A DNA stretch of 64,000 nt from Pseudoalteromonas xiamenensis. GTDB taxonomy: Bacteria > Pseudomonadota > Gammaproteobacteria > Enterobacterales > Alteromonadaceae. Under the pieces are notes generated by a model. The model was not told where the DNA came from. It searched no databases and saw nothing but the letters and a program-made list of their open reading frames with translations. Where the stretch lies: assembly GCF_030994125.1 (NCBI RefSeq), contig NZ_CP099918.1:854913-918912 (forward strand), given 5' to 3'. The position numbers and the translations under genes are program-made. Positions 26,343 to 34,982 of this stretch are shown one piece after another (position 1 is the stretch's first letter; the number at the start of each line of letters is the position of its first letter).

Positions 26343-27545
26343 ATGGAAAACAACCTTAATCTTCGTCGTTATGATATTGATTGGATACGTACAATCGCTT
26401 TAGGCGTCCTAATTCTATATCACATCGGCATGTACTACGTTGCTGATTGGGGATGGCATATTAAAAGTGACACGACTTACGTCTGGCTACAAGATGTTAT
26501 GGTGTTAACAAATCCTTGGCGAATGTCGTTGCTGTTTTTTATTAGCGCTGTTGCCTTGTCGCTCGTTTTAAAACGTTATCATGCTCAAGACTTGCTCCTG
26601 ATTCGAAGTAAACGCTTATTAATTCCGCTCATTTTCGGTATGTTTACCATTGTCGCCCCCCAGGTTTACGTCGAAGCACTTAGCCAACAGCTCATAGAGC
26701 CAGGCTTTCTCTCTTTTTGGAGTCAATACATCAATCCTAAAACAACATTGCTGACTAAACATCACTCCCCTATAGGGCTTCTTACGTGGAATCATCTCTG
26801 GTTTTTACCTTATTTATGGCTTTATAGCGCCATTGTTATTGTGCTTCACCCGATACTATTGGACATAGCAAATGCAAAGTGGTTTTCGAATATTTCAGCG
26901 AGATCGTTTGTTATTCTCACAATGACATCGATTGTCTTAAGTTGGTACTTTCTAAGGGAGTCGTATCCTCCATCAAACGCGTTGGTAGGTGACTGGTACA
27001 ATCATGCTAAATATTTTGGTGCCTTTATTCTTGGGTACTTTTTTCCTCGACACATTATTTGGTGGTCAAAACTCATTGAAAAACGACGTCTATTTTTAAT
27101 GCTGGCCGTAACTAGTTACATGTTTATTTTATTGGATAGACATGGGATGTTTGCCTCTCTTGCTGAGATGTATAAAACCAATGATGTGGTAAAGATCTTA
27201 TATGGCTACCTATTTTCGATGAACCATTGGGGATTTATGTTTGCCGTGGTGGGATATGCTGGATATTGGCTAAATCGACCCAGTCCTGTGTTACGTTATT
27301 TGAATGAAGCTATCTTGCCATATTACATTCTCCATCAAACGCTCATCGTCGTGTTCGCTTGGTGGCTTAAGCCATATTTATTCCATCCTATCATCGAGTT
27401 TCCGCTTTTACTTGTGTCCACTCTGGCTGGTTGTGCAATAGGATTTGAAATCGTGAAACGCGTGCAAATATTTCGATGGTTGTTTGGATTAAAACGCTCA
27501 GGGGAATCGGACTCGATAAAATACGCTTTTAGTAACTCAAAGTAA
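26343..27545 (+). CDS. Acyltransferase 3 family membrane protein
   Basis: A 400-aa protein with about ten membrane helices. The start R-R-Y-D-I-D-W-I-R-T-I-A-L and L-Y-H-I-G-M-Y is the acyltransferase-3 signature with the histidine of the active site, and R-S-K-R-L-L-I-P-L carries the conserved arginine. H-L-W-F-L-P-Y-L and the C-terminal P-Y-Y-I-L-H-Q-T are also typical. Relatives O-acylate glucans, exopolysaccharides or other surface molecules (OpgC-like). The acceptor here is unknown. The divergent LytTR gene is the probable regulator. Confidence 0.85.
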   Translation: MENNLNLRRYDIDWIRTIALGVLILYHIGMYYVADWGWHIKSDTTYVWLQDVMVLTNPWRMSLLFFISAVALSLVLKRYHAQDLLLIRSKRLLIPLIFGMFTIVAPQVYVEALSQQLIEPGFLSFWSQYINPKTTLLTKHHSPIGLLTWNHLWFLPYLWLYSAIVIVLHPILLDIANAKWFSNISARSFVILTMTSIVLSWYFLRESYPPSNALVGDWYNHAKYFGAFILGYFFPRHIIWWSKLIEKRRLFLMLAVTSYMFILLDRHGMFASLAEMYKTNDVVKILYGYLFSMNHWGFMFAVVGYAGYWLNRPSPVLRYLNEAILPYYILHQTLIVVFAWWLKPYLFHPIIEFPLLLVSTLAGCAIGFEIVKRVQIFRWLFGLKRSGESDSIKYAFSNSK

Positions 27546-27591
27546 TTTGTCGTTTAATCGAGTGCGCATTGTCAAAGGCGTGCTGAATTTA

Positions 27592-29002
27592 TCAATGAGG
27601 TTTGCCTACTGGAAGCACAATGTGTACTCGAGTATGCAAACCGAGCTGAGACTCTACATACATATCGCCAAAATGGCTTTTAATAATCGCTATCGCGATG
27701 CTGAGCCCAAGACCTGTACCCGAGCCAATCGGTTTAGTGGTAAAGAACGGGTCAAATATGCGATTTAAAATATCAGGTTCGACTCCCCTGCCGTTGTCTT
27801 CAATTAGAATTTCTAAGCTGTCTTTATCTAAAGGTTTAATTGAGATGAGCACTTTACCTTCCGCTTTGTCTACAACCGCTTCATACGCATTCTTAATTAC
27901 ATTAGTTATTGCTGTACCTATTTGGCAACCAATACATCGGATCAAAAAAATCTTCTGGAATTTGAGTTTCAACAACACAACAATGCGGTTTTATTTCCTG
28001 TGACTTTTCCAAAGCAAGCTGAATCATTTTGGATAAATTAACGTCTTCGACAGCTTGTACCTCTTGTGCCGTAAATACACCTAAATCTTTCACTATCGCC
28101 TGAATGCGATTGAGGCCAAGTTTGACATCCCCCATTAAGTCATTCGCGTCGTCGAAGACCCAATCAAGTTGGTAATTCTTTTTCAAAACCTCGAGCTGCT
28201 GAAGATACTGTTCTTCATTTGAAATCGAAGCATTTACTGTGTCTTTCCACATTGATTGCCACTTGCCAAGATAAGACTCTAAAAATTCAAGGTTAGAAAA
28301 TAGAAAACCAAGTGGATTATTAATTTCATGTGCAACACCTGCAGCCAATTGACCGAGTGAGGCAAGTTTTTCAGCCTGAACAAGCGCAAATTGCTGGCGT
28401 TCGATTTCAGCCATTGCATCAACAAGTTCATCATTGGACGCTTTTAGCTCGGCGGTGCGTTGTTCTACTTTCAACTCCAAACTTTGATTAAGTAGCGCAA
28501 GTTCATCAGATAAATGCTTGAGTTTTGAGACATGTTCAAATGCCCTCAATGCAGCCGTAACCGTCGAGAACAACCGTTCTTTCGTCAGTTCTGTCTTGCA
28601 TTTGTAATCATTGATATCGTACTGCTGCATAACAACCTGTTCAGGGACATCCCCTGGCTGTCCGGTCCGCAGCACAATTTGCACAGTATCATTCATCAAG
28701 GTATTACGAATTTGCTCTGCACATCGAAGTCCCGCATCGTTTGTTTCCATGATGACGTCGAGAAGAACGAGCGCTACGCTTGGTTTGTCTCGAAGGATAG
28801 ATAAAGCTTCGTCGCCGCTGTAGGCATGGAGTATTGCAAGTTTTTTTCCATGATACATGAAATTATTGAGGACTAATTTAGATAGAATATGCACCTGCTC
28901 ATCATCATCGACGATAAGTACTGGCCATGCTCGTTCGTCATGACTCTCATGTTCGTCAGATTCTTTCTGAAAGAAACTTAAAGGCGCATCTTTGTCTATC
29001 AT
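27592..29002 (-). pseudogene. REC-histidine kinase, frameshifted
   Basis: Two overlapping reading frames together make one protein of about 469 aa. The first (from 29002 to a stop at 27902) holds a receiver domain (L-L-D-V-I-M, then L-R-T-G-Q-P-G and Y-D-I-N-D-Y-K), a coiled coil and a HisKA box (G-V-A-H-E-I-N-N-P-L). The second, in another frame, holds the ATPase domain (T-N-V-I-K-N-A-Y-E-A, E-D-N-G-R-G-V, G-T-G-L-G-L-S). Removing one base from the 7-A run on the plus strand (27944-27950) joins them as P-E-D-F-L-I-R-C-I-G-C-Q-I-G-T. This may be a real mutation, slippage or a sequence error. Confidence 0.85.
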
Positions 29003-29134
29003 TTCGGCCAGATACTCACATTTTTTAGAATGTTTGTCTGTTCTTACGAGAGCAAATAACGATGATTAATTCATAGAATCGCATTTGCACACTAAAGTAA
29101 TCTTGGGCCGAAATGACCAATTTTACAAATTGAG

Positions 29135-29719
29135 TTAGCAGACTTTCGCTAACTCTTCTTTATAATGTGCTCGACATACCGATACGTATCGGTCATTGCC
29201 ACCTATTTCCACTTGGGCGCCATCTGCAACTGCAAGACCCTGCTCGTCTAACCTCAACACATGGTTTGCTTTGCGTCCACAATGACAAATTGTCTTCAAT
29301 TCAATTAATTTATCTGCCCACGCAAGTAAATATTGAGCACCTAAAAATAGTTCGCCTCGAAAATCCGTTCGTAATCCATAACACAAAACTGGAATACCCA
29401 AATGGTCAACGACGTCAGTCAATTGGAGCACTTGATCTTTTGTTAGAAACTGCGACTCATCGACCAAAATACAATCCAGTTTTTGCTTTTGGTGTGCGTC
29501 GCTAATTAAGGCAAGCACGTTGGTTTCGTTTTCATAAACGTGTGCATCGGCTTCAAGACCGATACGACTCGCTACTTTTCCAACTCCTGAGCGATTGTCA
29601 ATTGCTGCTGTAAGAATAAAAGGCGTCATACCTCTTTCGCGATAATTGAATGCGGATTGCAGAAGGGTTGTCGACTTGCCCGCGTTCATCGCGGAATAAT
29701 AAAAATACAGCTGTGCCAT
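29135..29719 (-). CDS. tdk: Thymidine kinase
   Basis: About 194 aa, type II thymidine kinase of the pyrimidine salvage pathway, phosphorylating thymidine to dTMP with ATP. The P-loop is [10 protein letters not shown], the Walker-B/DESQ motif is V-D-E-S-Q-F, and the zinc ligands are C-H-C and C-R-A-H near the end. The start at ATG 29719 (M-A-Q-L-Y-F-Y-Y) matches the family N-terminus and has AAGG eight bases upstream. Confidence 0.95.
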   Translation of the reverse strand: MAQLYFYYSAMNAGKSTTLLQSAFNYRERGMTPFILTAAIDNRSGVGKVASRIGLEADAHVYENETNVLALISDAHQKQKLDCILVDESQFLTKDQVLQLTDVVDHLGIPVLCYGLRTDFRGELFLGAQYLLAWADKLIELKTICHCGRKANHVLRLDEQGLAVADGAQVEIGGNDRYVSVCRAHYKEELAKVC

Positions 29720-29781
29720 TGTCATTACCTTATAGAAAATCCAATGGATAATATCAAACAACAGCTAAAAAACGAAAGAAC

Positions 29782-30549
29782 TCAGTCTTCCAATCCTTTC
29801 ATAATGTATTTCAAATAGAGCGGTGTGCTCGGCATCTTTTCTAAATGTTGCCAAACCGCATTTACAGTAGAGGGATGCTCTTTTGCATATCCTTTTGAAA
29901 ACGCGACAAATCCATAATTCATCTCAGATGCTGGATACTTTGCAGCAAGGCTATCTGAGTGCAAAAAGCCAATCACTTTTTCTTGGCCGATTTCACAAAT
30001 CCCCACCGTTGCATCAACAACACCTTTTAACACCAAATCGTAAGCATCGTTTTGCGAGTAAGTATTTATCACTCGGTAACCTTGTTCGGCTAAAACAGAT
30101 GAAACGGAATAACCATTTGGAACGGCTACCGTGACACTTGCCGTGCCTTGAAGACGATTAACACGAGTCTTTTTAACGATTAAACAAGAACCAAATTGGC
30201 TAATTGCTTTACGAGTGTGCAAACGCCCATCCACTCGTTTAGGAAATACCATAAAAGATTCACGTTCCTCTCGGTAAGAGGCGATAACCGCGTCGACTTT
30301 GTTTAAAGTAAGATCTGCTAAACAACGTTTCCAAGGACGTCTTACAAATTGAAAATGAATATGCGGGTCAGCAATGGTTATCTTTTGCAAAATCTCAATA
30401 CTTGCACCTGGGTCTTCTTTGGGTACGTCAAAACCTTCTCCCATAAACATTGGGGGAAGTGCTTTATCTTCGTAGCAAAAGATAATTTCAGAACCATAGC
30501 ACGTTATTGAGCAAAAAAGGCTAAACACCCAGATAGCGACAAATTTCAT
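29782..30549 (-). CDS. Periplasmic solute-binding-like protein (SBP_bac_3 type)
   Basis: A 255-aa secreted protein, signal peptide ending near C-Y-G-S-E. The mature part resembles family 3 solute-binding proteins: I-I-F-C-Y-E-D-K-A-L-P-P, G-A-S-I-E-I-L-Q-K-I, R-P-W-K-R-C-L-A-D-L and V-D-A-V-I-A-S. There is no ABC transporter beside it, as is common for stand-alone members in marine gammaproteobacteria, which may act as sensors or enzymes. The ligand is unknown. Confidence 0.75.
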   Translation of the reverse strand: MKFVAIWVFSLFCSITCYGSEIIFCYEDKALPPMFMGEGFDVPKEDPGASIEILQKITIADPHIHFQFVRRPWKRCLADLTLNKVDAVIASYREERESFMVFPKRVDGRLHTRKAISQFGSCLIVKKTRVNRLQGTASVTVAVPNGYSVSSVLAEQGYRVINTYSQNDAYDLVLKGVVDATVGICEIGQEKVIGFLHSDSLAAKYPASEMNYGFVAFSKGYAKEHPSTVNAVWQHLEKMPSTPLYLKYIMKGLED

Positions 30550-30676
30550 GGAGTCTCGAAGAAGCTTGCTCTCGCATAGTTAGTAAGTGAAGCATAGTAA
30601 AAAATCGCTAACTTTTCGATCCTTATTTGCCACAATTCTGTATTTATAGAGAGATAAGCACATGATACTGGGAAAT

Positions 30677-31138
30677 TTAATGATAATGTTCCCTTTCATG
30701 CTCAAGTAACCAAGCTTTGGCATTAATACCACCTGCATACCCCGTTAAGGTCCCATTGGCACCAATAATTCGATGACAAGGCACAATAAAACTGATTGGG
30801 TTTTTACCGTTGGCAGCCCCAACCGCTCGAACAGCCTTGGGGTTATCTAGTTTATTCGCTATCCAACTATAGCTATAGGTTAGGCCATAAGGAATGGTAC
30901 TGAGTATTTGCCAAACGGAGCGCTGAAAAATTGTCCCTTTTACGTCGAGCTTAACCTCAAACTCAAATCTTCTTCCATTGAAATACTCTGTTAATTCCGT
31001 CATTCCTTGGATTAAATGCTTATTAGAACCTTTTACTTCTTCATATATCGGATGAAAACCAACATAACACAGTCCATTTTCCGTCGCTTGTAAGGTAATT
31101 TCACCAATTGGCGATGGCATTTTAGCAGTAAGGATCAT
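30677..31138 (-). CDS. ogt: Methylated-DNA--protein-cysteine methyltransferase
   Basis: About 153 aa, suicide repair protein that takes the methyl group from O6-methylguanine. The active-site motif is P-C121-H-R-I-I-G, followed by G-A-N-G-T-L-T-G-Y-A-G-G; the DNA-binding helix is K-A-V-R-A-V-G-A-A-N. ATG 31138 overlaps the stop of the upstream gene (ATGA) and has GGAG seven bases before it, so the two are translationally coupled. The upstream gene has the Ada and AlkA functions, so the pair covers several kinds of alkylation damage. Confidence 0.93.
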   Translation of the reverse strand: MILTAKMPSPIGEITLQATENGLCYVGFHPIYEEVKGSNKHLIQGMTELTEYFNGRRFEFEVKLDVKGTIFQRSVWQILSTIPYGLTYSYSWIANKLDNPKAVRAVGAANGKNPISFIVPCHRIIGANGTLTGYAGGINAKAWLLEHEREHYH

Positions 31139-32496
31139 AATAAACTCCATAGTTGAAACGTTAAATATGAGCGAAATGGCGCCGCATCTTCCTGCTTAAA
31201 CTGTTCACACTTGCCCATCGCTTTAATGACTCCTAAGTCACCACCTAAAAAGATATCAGGATGGCTTTGTCCTCTCATTTGCGCATATTGGACTGTCCAT
31301 GGACCTATTCCTTTAATCACCAACCATTCTTCAAGTTCCCGTGCAGGTGTCCGCCATTCATAGTCAGCTAATAACTTCAACGATGCTTTTCGCCTTTCTG
31401 GCATCTTGAAAAAATCAAGTTCACTTGTCGCGACTCGCTTAGGGGTTGGAAAGGTTTTAACATCCCCCCTTTGCACACCTAATTGATCATAAAGTGTTTG
31501 TACATAAGTTCGAGCCGCTTTTACCGACACTTGCTGCCCTAAAATAGCTCTTATCCCAGCTTCAAATGGGCTCCAAATACCTGGCAAACGAAGTCCTTCC
31601 ACTAACTCAAAGTTAGCACTAACCTTCCCTTTCAGAAGATTCTCAATTACTGAACAATCCGCATCAAGATCGAGTACACGCCTAATGTTTTGCACCACAA
31701 CATGCAAACCTTTGACGTCATTAATGTCAATATCAACCATGAAACCATGCTTTTCTTCATTAAGGGTTGCGGTGAAACGACCATAATACTCATGCAATTC
31801 AAAGGTTCGCCCATAACTGATATCCGAAACCCATTCGAGGCCTTTAATTAAGCGAGCAGCCAGAAAGCGTTGCAACACAACCCAGTTATAAGGCGGTCGA
31901 TACGTTAAAAATAATCGAATAGATGTGGTAATCGGTTGCGACCCTTTTGCTCGCAAATGAGAAGGCGTGAGTTGATAAAGCTTCGAAAACGCGTCATTGA
32001 AACGGCGCACTGATGAAAACCCACTCGCGTAGGCAATGTCTGTGATGCTCAACTGAGATTGCTGTAACAATTGCTTAGCGAAATCACATTGCTTATAAAG
32101 TGCATAGGACTTAGGTGTCGTTGCAAAGTACTGCTGAAAAAGTTTGTTCAAATGGCGAACCGAAATTCCTAAACGGTCTGCAAGATCAGTCGTTGATCCC
32201 TCATTCAATGCGCCTTCATCAATCAGCTTTTTGGCTCGATTCGCGGTTGTCCCAGTCCCCTGCCAAGCATAACTTCCTGGGGCACTGTCAGGTCGACAAC
32301 GTATGCAGGGCCTAAAACCCGCTTGTGCGGCTTGATGTGCAAATTCAAAATATTCAACATTTTGCTCTTTCGCCATCGGCGCAGGACATATGGGACGACA
32401 GTATATCCCGGTACTTTTCACTGCAACATAAAATAACCCATCGAAACGAGGGTCTCGCGATTGTCTCGCCGTCTGAAACTGAGTTTTGGTATACAT
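31135..32496 (-). CDS. Ada-type regulator fused to AlkA 3-methyladenine glycosylase
   Basis: A 453-aa fusion. Residues 1-75 are the Ada N-terminal zinc domain with all four cysteines (C33, C37, C64, C67), where C33 takes the methyl group from phosphotriesters in Ada. Residues 85-185 are an AraC-type helix-turn-helix (A-D-R-L-G-I-S-V-R-H-L; I-A-Y-A-S-G-F-S-S-V-R-R-F). From about 190 is AlkA: L-G-Q-Q-V-S-V-K-A-A, the helix-hairpin-helix I-K-G-I-G-P-W-T-V-Q, and catalytic D420 (F-L-G-G-D-L-G). It can both switch on its own operon and remove alkylated bases. The start has a normal Ada N-terminus. Confidence 0.93.
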   Translation of the reverse strand: MYTKTQFQTARQSRDPRFDGLFYVAVKSTGIYCRPICPAPMAKEQNVEYFEFAHQAAQAGFRPCIRCRPDSAPGSYAWQGTGTTANRAKKLIDEGALNEGSTTDLADRLGISVRHLNKLFQQYFATTPKSYALYKQCDFAKQLLQQSQLSITDIAYASGFSSVRRFNDAFSKLYQLTPSHLRAKGSQPITTSIRLFLTYRPPYNWVVLQRFLAARLIKGLEWVSDISYGRTFELHEYYGRFTATLNEEKHGFMVDIDINDVKGLHVVVQNIRRVLDLDADCSVIENLLKGKVSANFELVEGLRLPGIWSPFEAGIRAILGQQVSVKAARTYVQTLYDQLGVQRGDVKTFPTPKRVATSELDFFKMPERRKASLKLLADYEWRTPARELEEWLVIKGIGPWTVQYAQMRGQSHPDIFLGGDLGVIKAMGKCEQFKQEDAAPFRSYLTFQLWSLL

Positions 32497-32577
32497 AGTC
32501 GCACAAAGCCTGAAGGTGATAACTAAAGCTTATCACCTTCTAAGAACTAATTTAGCCACTTTTGGCACTGAACCTTA

Positions 32578-33057
32578 TTATTCAGCTTTGGCAAAATCCA
32601 CTAAAGCTTGTCCAGTGAGTCGATAGATAATCCATTCGCTTTGAGCCTGAGCACCTATACTTTCATAAAAATCAATTGCGGGCTTGTTCCAATCCAGTAC
32701 AACCCATTCAAATCGACCGCATTTACGTTCTAACGCGTGATTTGCCAAGTACTTCATAATGGCTTTGCCTGCCCCTTTTCCTCGGTGGGATGGGCTCACA
32801 AATAAATCTTCTAAGTAAAGGCCGTTTTTACCAAGCCATGTAGAATAGTTAAAGAAGTACACTGCAAACCCGATGACTTCGTCGCCGTCAAAGCACAGAA
32901 TTGCATGCGCCGTTGCGCCTTCACAAAACAAGGTATTGATGAGTTTTTCTTCGGTAGCGAAAACTGCATCAGGCTCTTTTTCATATATCGCTAACTCATT
33001 GATAAAATGTAGAATCGTAGAAACATCTTCAATTTCTGCTGGTCTAATCTGGAGCAT
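32578..33057 (-). CDS. GNAT N-acetyltransferase (SSAT-like)
   Basis: About 159 aa. The sequence follows the diamine/spermidine acetyltransferase pattern: R-P-A-E-I-E-D-V, E-L-A-I-Y-E-K-E, L-Y-L-E-D-L-F-V followed by the acetyl-CoA loop H-R-G-K-G-A-G-K-A, and the end W-N-K-P-A-I-D-F-Y. The likely acceptors are polyamines or related amines, but many members of this subgroup are uncharacterised. ATG 33057 is used because the ORF's longer start is a TTG and the ATG has AAGAGA upstream. Confidence 0.82.
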   Translation of the reverse strand: MLQIRPAEIEDVSTILHFINELAIYEKEPDAVFATEEKLINTLFCEGATAHAILCFDGDEVIGFAVYFFNYSTWLGKNGLYLEDLFVSPSHRGKGAGKAIMKYLANHALERKCGRFEWVVLDWNKPAIDFYESIGAQAQSEWIIYRLTGQALVDFAKAE

Positions 33058-33242
33058 TTTTCTCTTTTTTATTTGCAACTATTTGTATCCGTAATCTTCC
33101 ATACCGTCAGAGTGATTGCAACTGCTTCACGTTAAAATTCAAAACGGCTTCCTAACATCACATCTCTAAACTGTTTTTTCACTGTGTCACCAAATGCATG
33201 ACAATCTCGTTTAGATTTGATACCTTCTACGCAGAATAATTT

Positions 33243-33617
33243 ATGGTAGTCATTTTGTTTTCAAGTACTCTATTTCGTTTAGTTACCTCGTTACTTTTGA
33301 TGTGCATAGTGGCATTTCAGAGTATCGCTGCTATGGCTGATTCGAATGCGGTACATCAAATAACAGAAAGTCATTTACAAACTGAGCACGACCATCTCTT
33401 TGATACCAAAAAAACGGTAAACTCTGATTCTGAAGCAGATGGCCACCACATTAAAGATTGTCATCATTGTGGCCATTGCAGTGGTTCCCATATTAGTTGG
33501 GTCAACAGCGCTATCTCACCTAGCCTTGACGACGGCCTGACAACACACCTTTTCAACTGGATTAAACACCAATCCAAAGGCTATTACGCCTCCTTGCTTA
33601 GACCGCCCATTGCCTAG
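33243..33617 (+). CDS. His-rich metal-binding small protein, CzcI-like
   Basis: A 124-aa protein with a signal peptide or anchor (L-L-L-M-C-I-V-A-F-Q-S). The mature part is rich in histidine and has H-H-I-K-D-C-H-H-C-G-H-C-S-G-S-H, a plausible metal-binding cluster. Small His/Cys-rich proteins of this kind (CzcI, DUF2946 relatives) precede RND metal efflux genes in other bacteria. It lies 242 bp before the efflux adaptor gene, same strand. The metal and the regulatory role are inferred from this context. Confidence 0.7.
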   Translation: MVVILFSSTLFRLVTSLLLMCIVAFQSIAAMADSNAVHQITESHLQTEHDHLFDTKKTVNSDSEADGHHIKDCHHCGHCSGSHISWVNSAISPSLDDGLTTHLFNWIKHQSKGYYASLLRPPIA

Positions 33618-33858
33618 CGCATTTAAATTTCAATCACCTTTTTAAATTAAAATTTTCGGTAGACTCGCCTGCTCGGTTTTAATCCAGCTCAACATAATTG
33701 GGGTTGGTTAGACTGCTATGGTACTTGGATACAGTTACGTTCTACATACGTTTAGCGGCAATGATAGATAGTTTTCTAAAGCATTGCCTTTACATGTAGG
33801 AATTCCCGTGTCCTTCTCCATGAAATGAGCCGAGTTTGCCCCATGCTAGGTAAACGTT

Positions 33859-34974
33859 ATGAATTTAAATTTCTCCGCGTCGACACGTGTCGCCGTGTTA
33901 TTTTCCATGCTTATGCACTTTTCAGTTTTGGCAAACAACGCTGTTCATTTAGACGATGAACGCCAAGAAAACACTATCAAGTTAACGCCACAGCAAGTCG
34001 CCAACATTGGTCTTGAGATACAACAAATTAAACCAAGAACACACACCTCACTGTTGACTTTGCAGGGTGAAGTACGAGCGAATAACTACGCAAGCTACAT
34101 TGTTACACCTAGAACCGAATCCATCGTCATACAAAGACATGTGAAACAAAACGACATAGTCAATCTAGGCACTCAGCTCGTTACACTATTCAGTCCAGAT
34201 ATCGCAAACGAACAAGCGAATTATCTGAGTGCATATCAAGAATGGCAGCGTGTAAAAAATTTAGGAAGCAGTATCATCAGTGACAAAGATAAACAGCTGA
34301 TTAACATTGACTTTCGCCGCTCAACCGGAAAACTATTAGCGTTCGGCCTCGATCAGGGTCAAATCGATGCCTTGCCATCGATGCCATTGGATAAAATGGG
34401 CCAGTATGTCCTAAATGCAGAACAAGCAGGTGTTGTGATCAATGATGAATTTGTTCGTGGGCAACGCGTTGACGCTGGTACTCCTCTCTTTTTTATTACA
34501 GACGAATCGTCACTTTGGGTTGATGCGCAACTGCCATTGCAAGAAACGCTAAACGTCTTACCCGGTACGCAAGTCGAAGTGCAGGTATTGGGCCAGAAAT
34601 TTGGTGCTATGGTCACTCAACAAAGTCATTTTGCACTCACCGATACTCGCTCACGAGTCGTACGACTCAATGTAAAAAATGAGAACGATCTATTGCATCC
34701 AGGCATGTTTGTCACAATCAAACTTCCCGCAAATAGACAAAATGTGAGTGTGGTACCAGAAAGCGCTCTGGTGCGTTCAAGCGATGGTGATTGGCAAGTA
34801 TTCATCGAGCACGAATCTGGAGAATATGTCCCCATTGAAGTAAAACGTCTCGGCGAGTTTGAAGGAGGGATCGCCATTGATGATATCAATAGTGGTTCAA
34901 AAGTCGTTGTGAAAGGCGCTTTCTACTTGGCCTCCGAACTGGCTAAAGCTGGTTTTGATACGCATAACCATTAG
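33859..34974 (+). CDS. RND efflux periplasmic adaptor (CzcB/CusB-like)
   Basis: A 371-aa membrane fusion protein. The N-terminal signal segment is followed by L-T-P-Q-Q-V-A-N-I-G-L-E, then lipoyl half motifs (V-I-Q-R-H-V-K-Q-N-D-I-V and V-I-N-D-E-F-V-R-G-Q-R-V) around a short helical hairpin, and a beta-barrel (W-V-D-A-Q-L-P-L, L-H-P-G-M-F-V-T-I-K-L-P). It connects the inner-membrane pump encoded 8 bp downstream to an outer-membrane channel. No CzcC or CusC gene follows, so the channel must be supplied elsewhere. Confidence 0.88.
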   Translation: MNLNFSASTRVAVLFSMLMHFSVLANNAVHLDDERQENTIKLTPQQVANIGLEIQQIKPRTHTSLLTLQGEVRANNYASYIVTPRTESIVIQRHVKQNDIVNLGTQLVTLFSPDIANEQANYLSAYQEWQRVKNLGSSIISDKDKQLINIDFRRSTGKLLAFGLDQGQIDALPSMPLDKMGQYVLNAEQAGVVINDEFVRGQRVDAGTPLFFITDESSLWVDAQLPLQETLNVLPGTQVEVQVLGQKFGAMVTQQSHFALTDTRSRVVRLNVKNENDLLHPGMFVTIKLPANRQNVSVVPESALVRSSDGDWQVFIEHESGEYVPIEVKRLGEFEGGIAIDDINSGSKVVVKGAFYLASELAKAGFDTHNH

Positions 34975-34982
34975 GAGGCAAG

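Noticed and set aside
27944..27950. Programmed -1 ribosomal frameshift at the T TTT TTT heptamer (coding strand)
   Set aside because: A -1 shift leads straight to a TGA; only a one-base loss or +1 shift joins the halves.
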